The notes beneath the pieces are model-generated. The model saw nothing but the letters and a program-made list of their open reading frames with translations. It did not search any database and was not told the DNA's origin. From contig CAJINV010000003.1 of assembly GCA_905178155.1 (NCBI GenBank), forward strand, positions 6,229,985 through 6,293,984: a stretch of 64,000 nucleotides of DNA, read 5' to 3'. This document shows, piece by piece, positions 26,084-36,583 of this stretch. Made by a program: the position numbers and the translations under genes. Position 1 is the first letter of the stretch. Each line of letters opens with the position of its first letter. Origin of the DNA: Amoebophrya sp. A120 (Eukaryota > Sar > Dinophyceae > Syndiniales > Amoebophryaceae).

Positions 26084-28907
26084 TCATAGTGGCAAGCTGC
26101 GGAATATGCGGCGTCGCTTCGATTTTGCCTCAGCCGCTGGGTCGGCGCACCCTTGATACAACAGCTCGTCTTCGCAATAGGGCTTTTCTAACATCTCCTC
26201 AACCTCGCCGGCCGCCATGACGTCGTCGAACTCAGTGCGCGGCTCAACCACGGGTCTCTCCAGGGAAGACTCATGGTAGTACACGAGATTTTTCGCAGCA
26301 ACGGACGCCGCACTCACCTGCTCGTTTCGAATGCGCGGCGAGCCGGACCCCTGAGGGACCCGCGTCATGGGAGCAGGCTCTTCCTTTTTTTCCAGATCGA
26401 CAAACCGATGCGCGTATTTGTCGAGCTCGGACTGCGGAAAGATTTCTTTGCTAGGCAATTGCGATCTATTTATTTCCGAGTCACCGCTTCTTCGCGCGTG
26501 GTCGGTGTTTGTGGGTGGCGAATGGTCGAGGAGGTTGCGCCGTCCAATTTTTGGGGACAGCACCGTTCGACCTGCGTCCTTTCGGGATTCCTGCAACTGC
26601 CGCAAGCTGTCGTTTGCCGGCCGGCGTCCCAGCAGGCTCCGGCTGTGCTGGTCGCGCGCAAGCATGGCGTCGCGCGGGGGCTGCGTCGCCTGAGGCTGCC
26701 CCAGCCGCGGCGGGCTGCCGCTTCGGGGGCCACCGGCGTTCATAGCGTCTTGTATTCTGTTAGACACCGTTGTGTGCGACGGGGGTTCCTGCCCGGCGGA
26801 CGTTTTCGCTAGAACCCGATTCGCTTGCTCCAACACACTGTTTTGTGTTGCAAACAGGTCCTCCAGACTGCTGCGCGCCTTGCTCATCCCCTCCAGGGCA
26901 CCAGGAGGCGGCCCGAGAAAGTCACTCGTGTTTGGCTGAATCACCGAGGGGGAGTTGAACAAATGTGAGGACGAGCTCGTGGCAGGTTTGTTCATCGGCG
27001 CATCCGGCTGATACGTGGTGACGGGCGATAAATTCGTGCCGCGGTCTGTCAGGGGAACGCTGTTTGATGCCTTGATTTTCGACAGGAGCTCGTCGTAGTG
27101 CCGGTCGATTTGGGTGCGAGGAGGCAGGGAACGCAAAAACTCCTCGTTGTTCGCGCCGGACGACCTGATCAGTGTCGGGAGTATGCATAGCGGGCGCGAA
27201 AACTACACTCGCACGAGTGAAGAAAATGTGCCAAGTACATTGAGCTTGATGCGTGTACAGTTTGGAAGCAAGTTGTAACACGTCTGTCGAATAAATTATG
27301 TCTCAAACCGTACATCAAATGGGGCTAACATCTTCGAGCATCGTATCTTAGTACCCTTCCGCTGTTCTAGATGGCGACGTGACGCCGGGCGACTTGACAA
27401 CGCTAGCTCTTGGAGAAATGCGTCCCATAACTGTGTGTTTTGTCTTTGCGAACAAAATCAATAAATTCCGTCTGATGAACAAAGTAGAAATAAATGCAGC
27501 CGAATCCGAGCTCCCAACACTAACACTGATGGGACGCAAAAGCGCAGCATTGGCACTAACCAAAAGAGCCTTTATTTAACTACCTCCCGGCCCAGATTCG
27601 GGGACGGTTCGCGGGAGAGGTGCCTGTCTTGACCGAGCGGATGAGGGCTGGTGGAGGGCTGCCCGTCGCCGAGTTTCCACGTCAATCAGCTGTCCGTCCA
27701 AATCGAACAGCTGTGGCATTTGCGTAATAATCCAGCCACGGTAGTCGCTCTGAAGCGGGATTGATTTAGTTTCGAGGCGTGCTCTCTCCTGGTGATGATT
27801 CTTGCGTTTCACTATGTTCAGGTGTGGTGCTTGTTGAATTTGTTTGAAATCATTTTTCAATGAAAAATGATTTCAAAATAAATTGAAACGACTTTAAACG
27901 AAGAAGGCGTGTTGACAAACCTGGTACGCGACGGGATTGTCCGCCAAGTGCAGCTTTTTGAGACGCAAAAGCGTGATCAACTTCCGAACTTCGCTGTAAT
28001 CCGTGATGCGATTGTGGGTGGCGCGGAGCTCCACGACGAAGGTCCACAGGGCGGATATTCGGGTCGGAAAAGAGGAAATGGCGTTCCACGACACGTCGAC
28101 ATACTCCACGTTGCGCGTCACCCGGCACAGCGGCTCCAGGTCCGTGAGCTCGCAATTGCAGAGCGTAAGCCTCTTCAGCTTGTGGACGTGCTGGAGAAAG
28201 CTGCCCGTCAACAGGTCCGCAGGCAGAGCGCCGCATCTCGTAAACCTGACTTCACCGAGGGCAGTCTGTGAAATTAGATTCTTCTTCCTGTCGTCTTTCT
28301 AAAACCACCTTAAGTGCTAGGGTCAGATTGTACTTGTTCTGTGCCCAGCAATCTAAAGTCTTCTTCTATACGAGGAAATTAGAAGGAAAACGAGTTGCTT
28401 GATTCAAAAGGTTACCAAAATCAACCAAACTATTACGATCTCGGTCGGCAGTGGAGCCTCGGAGTTGTCGCGCTCTTGCGCAAGGTCGTTGAGAAGGTGC
28501 CGCGGCCCACCTTCGCTCTCGTATCATGTCAAACAAAGCTACTGACGCATCGCATTTGTAATGCTTAACGGCTGACCGCGCAACTGCAATCCAGGACTAG
28601 TGAGGATCCACGCAACGCGGGAGCGCCCCTAGCGGAACTGCACCAATCACTTTTTAGTAATTATCCACGCCGCGCGGAAAAAACTGAAACAAAAGCGTTT
28701 CTGATGCGTAGCTAGTGGGCCCGTAGCGCGCTGCTCGAACTCAGCAGCACCGCTTTATTTCTTGCGCATGAGCATGCACTTCAAATGCTTTTGCATCCTT
28801 TCTTAAATACAAATGCGTGCGAGTAATTTTTTGTATGATACCTCGCCCGAGAGAACGAGCGTCCCCTCGCGCACCTCCGGACGCGAGATCACCGTACTCA
28901 ACAGCAT
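26084..28907 (-). CDS. leucine-rich repeat protein with long disordered tail
   Basis: Six exons, all in phase: 28907-28842, 28517-28437, 28265-27921, 27749-27584, 27406-27355 and 27164-26084 (596 residues). Exon 3 carries about four LRRs of the SDS22/centrosomal type: LKRLTLCNCELTDLEPL, VEYVDVSWNAISSFP, VVELRATHNRITDYS and LKKLHLADNPVA. An LRR cap follows in exon 4 (YRGWIITQMPQLFDLDGQLI). The rest, about 380 residues, is Ser/Pro/Gln-rich with short helices (RHYDELLSKIKAS, SSLEDLFATQNSVLEQANRV). LRR proteins of this build often sit at cilia or centrosomes, but that is only a guess here. Start is MLLSTVISRPEVREG. Confidence 0.75.
27843..27877. repeat. perfect 17-bp hairpin in an intron
   Basis: Arms 27843-27859 and 27861-27877 are exact complements around one base. 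It lies in the LRR gene between the exons at 27921 and 27749. Confidence 0.9.
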
Positions 28908-29251
28908 AATGGAGGTCGATGTGATGTAAAAGCAACTTCCATATTACACGATAGACATGAGCAACTTTTCAAAAAAATCACATGGCTAAGTGCAACCCAG
29001 AGCGCAAATATCAAACACCTTCACCTTCACAGGTCAAAACTGGCCTACTTTGATAAAACAATAAACGCAGCTTTTATTTCCACTCTCGCCAATTCCGCTC
29101 CAATTTGTAAGAAGTCGTTCAAAGAACAATGAATTACCCGAAGCCCCCTATGCAAGTGGCATGTTTAACGGTTGTCAGGTTCCTGCTTTCGCTATATCCA
29201 TCGGATGACCGACGACCACAGGCAATGTGCAAAACGGGGAGTGAAAACATG

Positions 29252-30258
29252 TCAATCCTTTGAGGCCGCCAAAATTTGCCGCTTGAAAAATTCAAGAATT
29301 TTCGGCCATACGCCTGAACTCTCATTGACGTCTGCGGTGTTCAGGGTAAAAATCATTATCCTGTCCTCGCTGACCAGCTGGAGTTCGTGCAATCCAAGAA
29401 TCTCGCGGCAATCCCGGTCGCTGAAATGCGGTGCAATCAAATTCGAAGGGAAACTACAGGCACTTCCTGTATGCAATGGATTCCTTGGCTCGAGTATACT
29501 ACATGTAAATCGAACACGCTAGTATCACAGAATGAATAAAGCAATAGAGAATCAATTACATATTCATACTATACCTGAGGTCTTCGAGCTCTTTGACGTT
29601 GTCTTTTTCGTTTAGTAAGATGGCAAACGCGGCGCTTCGAAGTTCGGGCTCGTGTACCATAAAAGCGATCAGCTTCTTCAGCTCTTCGCAGGTCTCCAGG
29701 GCCTCTGCCGACTGGTCTAGCAGCACCATCTTATCCAGACACAAAAGCACCGCATCAATTTGAAGAAACCGGTAAAAAATCGGCCACAGAGTTCGTGCGG
29801 CTTTCTTCCCTGGAAGGTCCCATATCCCATAGGTCATCCCTTTGCCCCGAAACTCCTCGTAGTGGCACCCGGCACTGATGGAAAAGATTATTTTTATCTC
29901 ATCACATTCCACAGGCTAGCACCACTTCCCTCGATCGGTTGGAACAGTGCTTACATTTGGCGTTGTGAAGATTGATTCTCGAATCATTTCTTTGAGTACG
30001 ACCCTCGTGGTTCAAGTAGAGAAACACTTACGCCGTAGTCATTAGCTCGTAGGACTGCAACAGTTTAGCACTGAAAAAAGGATTCTAGTACCCTGAATCT
30101 TCCTTGTCTTTGATACTTTTCATGTCGCGAATGATCTCCTGCTTTTTCCAGTTGTCTCCAAGTTTCAATTTGTAGAGCAGAGTGGTTTTCCCCGCATTGT
30201 GAGGGCCCAACATAAGAAACTGGTACGTTTCTCTGGTACCGAAGCATGATAAAGCCAT
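29252..30258 (-). CDS. divergent ARF-like small G protein
   Basis: Three in-phase exons: 30258-30092, 29874-29575 and 29420-29252 (211 residues). The phosphate loop is GPHNAGKTTLLYKLK. The switch 2 region reads WDLPGKKAARTLWPIFYR, so the family WDxxGQE is WDLPGKK and the catalytic Gln is replaced. The base-recognition loop is LLNEKDN in place of NKxD. The C-terminal half follows ARF (DRDCREILGLHELQL, SSGVWPKILEFFKRQI). There is no Gly at position 2 (MALSCF), so no standard myristoylation site. A short possible exon at about 30046-30015 (SYELMTT) could hold switch 1 but does not splice in phase. It probably folds like ARF/ARL with altered or no GTP hydrolysis. Confidence 0.82.
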
Positions 30259-31116
30259 GGTGATAAACAACCTTGCCGGAACGCGATTACTGATTTTATG
30301 GTACTGAAAAGAAATAACGACTGTTTGCAGAGCTAGTACAACTTCCAACGACGTCGACGAATATTTTTATTTTCTTAATAGAACGAAGTAGAACTACATG
30401 ATGCATTTACCTACTTAGACCCTGTTCTCTTGCGCGATGAATCAGGATGCCAATGAGATACTAAGGTGATGCTCAATTTATAATTTACATTCTCGGAGGG
30501 AATACCGACAAATGTTCTGAATGAGAGAACGAGAACGAAAGATCTGCACGACTTATATATTCCTCATTGTGAAGAAAAGTCCGTAGCTGCGAGGAGCGCG
30601 AGTCCTCTTGTAGACCGACATTTAGACTCGTTGCAGTTGCTACTTCGTTTCCGAAGTAATTCGCGTTATAGTACTTAGAGGACAGGATTCATGCATGATG
30701 GTCCGGGAGATTGCTCGTCCTCGTGCTCGTGATCCTTACCGAAATTAGACTTGACTATCTACCAGACATCGGGGGGACACACATCTCAAGAAGCATTCGC
30801 ATCAGGGCTGCTGGTGCTTCCTCATATGGTGCCATATGGCATTTGTAACTTAGAATTTCTCATAGATGCTTACCGTGTTTGGAATCAATAGCGGTGCTGC
30901 GCTGACGATCGCCATTCGCCAGACTGTAGGCGCAGATTTCGTCTTTCTCTGCCGGGCGAACAAGTTAGTTTCCAACCTGCATCTCCTTCCGAAAGAAACG
31001 ATTATGATGAAAAACGAAAAATGAAACTGTGATAGCATAATTTTGACTTCTATTGTTCCACGACCATCAAGTCGACCAAAGTTTCCAGCACAAGCAATTG
31101 CCCCGTGCCGGCAGCG
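30259..31116. other. intergenic
   Basis: A 62-codon minus-strand frame with a hydrophobic start (30850-31038) is the only candidate, and it is unsupported. Confidence 0.45.
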
Positions 31117-32559
31117 TCAGGTAGTGATTAATGTCGGCGCCGTTCTTGCGTCAGCACGCGGTGCGCCGCAGACGCTAGGAATATTCGTAGCGTTACTCAG
31201 TTGCAGGTAGCGGCAGGTGGCATCCCACCCAGATACCTCAACCTTCCGATCTAACGGACCATCCTCTTGCGAGGCCCAGACCATCGGAAAGTGTGGCACT
31301 GGTAAATCATGACCCGAATGTGCAGCAGATAGCCCGCTCTTCCGCTGCGCCTCATTTGCGAGGTAACTGCCTGCTACGGTCGCAACGACGTCCCTATCTT
31401 TATCCTGCTCCTGGTCCGTCTGGGCATGAGCTTGTTCGCGCCTTGTCGCCCCGGGGAGCAGCAGGGGGGCAGTGGTATTTACCCAGCTGGTGGCGTACAC
31501 GGAGTGATTCCCGTGGAGAGGAATTTCCGCACTCACAGGGCTAGGAAAGAACCAACCGTTATCCAGAGGGAGCGGGCGACTTTCCTCGGGCCCCGGGCTC
31601 AGAAATCGCCAGGAGGTTCCGTCCCACACCTCTACCCAGTTATGATTGCCGCACGCGGGACTCTGGTCTCCCTCCGGGCAAACCTTGCGATCCTTGTTCC
31701 AGTGTGGAACGCCCGCAGCGCGCGCCGGGATGCCCACGGTGCGGAGGCAGGCCACAAAGAAAATAGCCATGCCCGTGCAGCTGCTGCCGACAACGCCGTT
31801 CGTGTAGGTGCCATTGAGAAAATCCGCGACGGAGTAGTTGTTGATGGCATCTGGCCCCGCCGGGAGGAATTCCGCCGGTTTTTGCGTTGGCGAGAGCAGG
31901 GACCAGACGGCTTGGTCGAGTTGGGAAATCAACTCTCGGGGCGTTTCTGCCCTTTGCAGAAACGGTTCCAGCCGTTCGTAGAACCACGCACGCCAGGGGG
32001 TGCGGGGCTCAGTGAAGACAGCATACGGTGCCACGTCGTTCAGAAACAGGAACGGCAGAGCGTGATCCGGATCGTCGCGTCGTGCTGTTGTCGACGCACG
32101 ACCAGCTGCGACCATCGTTGCGGTAGAAAAAGTTCTTGCCGCAGTCAAAATGTTGGCCACCTTCGTCTTACTACTTCGTCGTGGTACCAAATCGTAGAAT
32201 TGGCGACCCCATTTTTTCACCACGGCATCGTGCGCCCGAAGTGCAAGAGCCGCGTTGGTTGTCTTGTACTCTGCGGAGAGCGAATCGTCTCGCTTGGGCG
32301 CGTGGGTCTGGAGAAAATCGAGCACCTCTCCGATCCGCCGCGCGGAGCCTGAGCCTGCTATGCCTTTGCTGCCTCGCGTTACGGCTGCACGCGCATCCTC
32401 GCGGGTACTGTCAGCTGCTGAAACGGCGCACACGTAACTCTCACGAAATAGTAGATTGGAAATCAACCAAGAGAGTCGTCCAGCGCGGCCCACGCTGGAC
32501 GACTCTCTCGGTTGATAGCGCGAGAAGGAGCGCGACAGAATAAATACTGCGACAGACAT
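31117..32559 (-). CDS. transglutaminase-like superfamily protein
   Basis: Intronless, 480 residues from the ATG at 32559 (MSVAVFILSRSFSRYQ; the start may act as a signal or targeting peptide). The core follows the transglutaminase-like thiol fold: the nucleophile Cys in VVGSSCTGMAIFFVACL, followed by RTVGIPARAAGVPHW, and the His in GNHNWVEVWDGTSWRFLSP; the Asp position is probably in that last segment. The middle contains the helical LISQLDQAVWSLLSPTQKP. The tail has Cys pairs (WDATCRYLQLSN, PSVCGAP). Bacterial and protist members act as peptidases or amidases as well as cross-linkers, so the reaction is open. A strong hairpin lies inside the 5' coding part (32462-32516). Confidence 0.85.
   Translation of the reverse strand: MSVAVFILSRSFSRYQPRESSSVGRAGRLSWLISNLLFRESYVCAVSAADSTREDARAAVTRGSKGIAGSGSARRIGEVLDFLQTHAPKRDDSLSAEYKTTNAALALRAHDAVVKKWGRQFYDLVPRRSSKTKVANILTAARTFSTATMVAAGRASTTARRDDPDHALPFLFLNDVAPYAVFTEPRTPWRAWFYERLEPFLQRAETPRELISQLDQAVWSLLSPTQKPAEFLPAGPDAINNYSVADFLNGTYTNGVVGSSCTGMAIFFVACLRTVGIPARAAGVPHWNKDRKVCPEGDQSPACGNHNWVEVWDGTSWRFLSPGPEESRPLPLDNGWFFPSPVSAEIPLHGNHSVYATSWVNTTAPLLLPGATRREQAHAQTDQEQDKDRDVVATVAGSYLANEAQRKSGLSAAHSGHDLPVPHFPMVWASQEDGPLDRKVEVSGWDATCRYLQLSNATNIPSVCGAPRADARTAPTLITT
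32462..32516. repeat. 24-bp arm hairpin within coding sequence
   Basis: Arms 32462-32485 and 32493-32516 pair at 23 of 24 positions with a 7-base loop. Confidence 0.95.
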
Positions 32560-33566
32560 CTTCGCCGGCAACTAGCACAAAAAAACTAAATTATACTTTC
32601 TTATGTCATTCGAGCATGGAAATAATTCTGACCTGGCACCGTGATCGAAAGTCTTCGACGTAGGTGGTGACTCCCTTTGCTGCTGTTGCTTGCTCTCTCT
32701 CAGAAAAACTCTCGAGTGACAGTGACCCAGAGGAAGCTACTTTTGATACGATCGCGCTGCCCTCGACTTGTTACCGCCAGACGCACTCGGCACACTCCGT
32801 CTTTCCCAGAACGTAAGGAATCTCATGATCAACTTTGCAAACGTTCACGAACAAGGCTGGCAGAAGAACGGAGCGAGCCTAGTCAAGGAACACATGGCTG
32901 ATATTTTTGCGAGATCATATTAATTTTTCTCCTTGGCGTGCTTGTTGTAGATCAGCATACAGATACAGACTCAGTTCGTCTTCGTCGATAAAAATTCACA
33001 CATACATTGTCTTTAGGACCCGTAGGGAAGTGTATCCATTGTAGGGAGATCAAGTGCAACGAAATCCAGGAATTTCACTTCAAAACTTCTCGTTTGTGTT
33101 CCAGGTGGCGTGGCGAATAGAAATACTCCAGTCAAAAAGTTGATAATTCCCCCGACTGACGATGGATCCAACACGTGTAAGGATTTATTTGGTCGAGCTC
33201 AATAGAAGCGGGGCTGCAGCTGGAACAGAAATTCAAAAAAACGTATGCGGGACACAAGTGAATAGCTGTGGGGCCGCCTCGTGTTCCTTCATAGCGGTGC
33301 TGCTTCCTGTTCCCTATCTTTGTTGATACAAAAAGCGCCTTCATTAGCTACCGTCCGGTACTTAGCGGAATCCTTTTCGACGTATATGTTTGAACAAAAA
33401 AGAAAAAGTAAGAAATCATACACGACAGAAATCATAATCATACATAAATTCGTACAGCGTGTGGACATTGCTATCAAGCATGGACCACTGCGGCCCCCGA
33501 GATTTAGCCTTGAGGGCGACCGTGTCCGGGAAGATCAAGTAGCGAATCATCTGCAGCTGCACTTCT
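32560..33566. other. intergenic
   Basis: No frame with support on either strand. Confidence 0.5.
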
Positions 33567-34724
33567 TCACAATACCTTGACGACAACTTTTCCTTTGCTG
33601 CGACCACTCACCAATTGTTCCCAGGCTTTCCCCGCGTTCTCGAGTGGGTGCACACTGTCTATGACAACTTTGAGCTTGCGTAGCTCAACGGCATCCAGCA
33701 GCTTCTGTTGGTCCACATGGTTTGAAAGCAAAAAATGAAACTTCCAATCTACCCCGAAATCCGCAGCCTTGCGCTCTAGCTTTCGGTCTTTGAGGAACCA
33801 AAGCAGCATCCGCATGAGAAAACTCGGCTCCTGTCCGATTTCTCGCAGCGAGTCTGTTGTTGGGCTTGGACCACTCAAAGTGCGAACTTGCCCCCCCGGT
33901 TTCACGACTGCTACCAGCTTCGCCGCCTCGCCAGTGCAGTCCAGCGCAAAATCGAACTTGTCGGCGCCGTCGCAAGCGCCAGGTGGTCGGAGCGCGGCGG
34001 CGATTTTTGTTTGCATACTGTCGGAATCCAGGGGCGCCTCATTTTTGTAATCGATCACCAGATCCGCGCCGAGATTTTTGCAAAGCTGAATTTTGTCAGC
34101 GCCCGATGCGGTCACGCCAACAAATCGGCACCCGATGATTTGCTTCGCAATCTGGATCGCCAGCGTGCCGACGCCACCCGCACCTGCGGTGATCAGGACT
34201 GCGTCGCCTTTTTGCACGCCGCCACGCCGAAAAGCCTGCAGCGCGGTCTGCCCCGCAAGCCCCACGGCCGCAGCGTCTTCGAAGGAAATCCTCGTTGCGT
34301 CGATCTTTACTGCAGTGTCGTCCTCTACGACGGCGAACTCGGCGACCGTGCCTTCGCTATTATTCACCCGAGCCGCGACCGCGTCTCCGACCTCGAACTT
34401 TGTACTCGACCCCTTGTCCACCACCACACCGCTGACGTCGTAGCCGAGTACGGCGGGCCATTTGGTTTCGGGACGGAGGAAGCGCAACCCACCAGACTGG
34501 CGGATCTTATCGATGGGATTCAGCGAGGCCGCGTGCACACGGACTAGCGCGCGGCGCGGCCTTTTGTTCAAAGATTCTTTTTCTCCTCGATCTGGATTCG
34601 CATCAGCCCCCTCCTGTGTCGGCGCAAATAAACTCGGCGTAGTCACATTTGTCTGCAGAGAGGGATACTCCCCATACTTCGGAAACACGAAGGCGCGCTG
34701 AGTGAGAGAAATGCCACTTGTCAT
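33567..34724 (-). CDS. NADPH:quinone oxidoreductase-type MDR protein
   Basis: Zinc-free medium-chain reductase of the zeta-crystallin / alkenal reductase group, 385 residues, intronless. GroES-like domain: RALVRVHAASLNPIDKIR, LGYDVSGVVVDKGS, EVGDAVAAR. Rossmann domain: GLAGQTALQAFRRGGV, then the nucleotide-binding ITAGAGGVGTLAIQIAK, GADLVIDYKNEAPL, KFDFALDCTGEA and the C-terminal PLENAGKAWEQLVSGRSKGK. No zinc-binding Cys/His set is present, as expected. Start chosen at the first ATG in frame (MTSGISLTQRAFVF); no clear targeting peptide. Expected reaction: NADPH-dependent reduction of quinones or alpha,beta-unsaturated carbonyls. Confidence 0.93.
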   Translation of the reverse strand: MTSGISLTQRAFVFPKYGEYPSLQTNVTTPSLFAPTQEGADANPDRGEKESLNKRPRRALVRVHAASLNPIDKIRQSGGLRFLRPETKWPAVLGYDVSGVVVDKGSSTKFEVGDAVAARVNNSEGTVAEFAVVEDDTAVKIDATRISFEDAAAVGLAGQTALQAFRRGGVQKGDAVLITAGAGGVGTLAIQIAKQIIGCRFVGVTASGADKIQLCKNLGADLVIDYKNEAPLDSDSMQTKIAAALRPPGACDGADKFDFALDCTGEAAKLVAVVKPGGQVRTLSGPSPTTDSLREIGQEPSFLMRMLLWFLKDRKLERKAADFGVDWKFHFLLSNHVDQQKLLDAVELRKLKVVIDSVHPLENAGKAWEQLVSGRSKGKVVVKVL

Positions 34725-36583
34725 TTTGGTGCAGCGTTTTTCTGTGGTGTCAGTGAAATTATACCTTCTGACAATACCCAAAGTGTTTCAGGATAGGTGA
34801 ATTTCAGTCAAAAAACTATTGAAGACAGTTCCATTTGATGACGAACGGTCGAACAACAAAGAATAAACACCTGACAAGCTCCACTGAGAAAGGGAAGAGC
34901 ATGCGAAAATTTTTGTACTTGGAAATAGATCACATGGGAATGCATACTGATTCTCCTGATAATTGGGCACTCTCTGCGTCTGCCTGTGCTCTGAGAACAG
35001 GCATTACTCCTGTCCGGCTTTCATCTTGGTTGTTGCCCGTCGCGAGGCCGATAAGAGCCCGGCAAAAGAATGGATCCTGTTTTTTCAGATCCCAGACACT
35101 AGTCTGCTCAATCGATACAATCGAACATCAAGCGGCAAATTTGTTCAAGCATTTCGATCGGGATGATCTCACTTTATCCATGCTATCAGCCAGGGTTTAG
35201 CATTTGCGTTTCAAAACATCCAATTTCAACAACAAGTGGGGCTCTCGTGTAGTGAATTTTATAATATCCACAAAGAGACCGCTTGCTATCGAACAGCAAA
35301 ATTTAGAAAACCGAACGAACGACTTACCCAACTGATGGGGTTTTTAGCAGACAAGATTTTATTTTTTTAAATACATACTACAGGAACGACACGTCACATA
35401 AACATTTTTAGCAGAAAAGATAAAAGTTAAAGTTGTAGTGCATAAAAGGTAAAGAAGGAGAACACCAACACAACAAGAAGCAGACAAGATAAAATTAAAA
35501 ATACAGAAAAAAATGAAACATGTTCGTGTCCACAGTCATCAAAAGTCGTGCGATCGAGAGAATAACAAGATTTAGTCTATATCAGCGAATTCTATAGGCT
35601 GCTATATTCCCTTGAAAACAGACGATAGAAGGACATCAAAACAAGTGCATCGCTGTGCACGACGGACCACTTCAGATGTCAAAAAGTTACGTAACTCACG
35701 TCCATCGAAATATGTATCCTTCCTTTCAAAAAAACTAGAGAAAAAGGCTTTATCAGTCGGTGCCGAAAAATACATCTTCTTTTGACATCTGTACGCAGAG
35801 GACTATCTGAAAGTAAAACTAAAAGTATGTCATGACAAGAACGATGCCACAGCCACACCATATCTTCCTATTATTTTTTTTCTATTTTTTGCAAAATAAG
35901 TATCAACATGCAAAGTGAATTTTGTTCACTATCTCAATCTCATTGCCTCCAGATATATAATTTGTTCAGCTTCATTCAGAAAGGAAAAACGGGAGCAAAG
36001 TGGTATGTTCATGCGAAGCACCTTGTGCAATCAAGCGTTCGGAGATCGACATCAATAATATGCTTGTCTACTGTTACTTCGCAGCTTTATTTTCGTTTGT
36101 TTTTAGTCTGCAATCTGTAGCAAAAAGAAAAACATTTATATACGTATACAGTAGCCCTCGTCTCTCTTCGCGTTCCTAGATAGAAATCTAAAGCCCTAGT
36201 TTGATGATATCGATAACAAGAGGGGCGAGCTGGCAAAAGACACACGGATCCGACGATCATATCTACATCGCGCTGCAAAAATATGGCTTTCTTCATTTAT
36301 GTGGCACAACGCGTAAGGCTGCTGGTCAGCCATTTAGCCCCCCATACGCATTGGGCACTATTTACTTGTATTCGAATTGCGCTGGTGGCCGGAGATGTAC
36401 GTAGACATCGAACGCCTCAGGCTCAGCCTTTTATAGCACAAATACGATTACGGATCATGCGCATGTGAAGCTCAACAGACGGCACGCGTACGCTCATCCT
36501 GCATCATAGCGAGGCGGGCAGGGCACGCTCTATCAACAACTCCACGTGCCGATCACCTTCTTGCAGCGGTAGCACACGCTCCG
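34725..36583. other. long AT-rich intergenic stretch
   Basis: About 1.9 kb without a supported gene. Short frames at 34835-35200 (plus) and 36087-36296 (minus) show no domain. Poly-A and poly-T tracts are common. Confidence 0.5.

Noticed and set aside
31426-32352. 308-codon plus-strand frame
   Set aside because: Antisense shadow of the transglutaminase-like gene.
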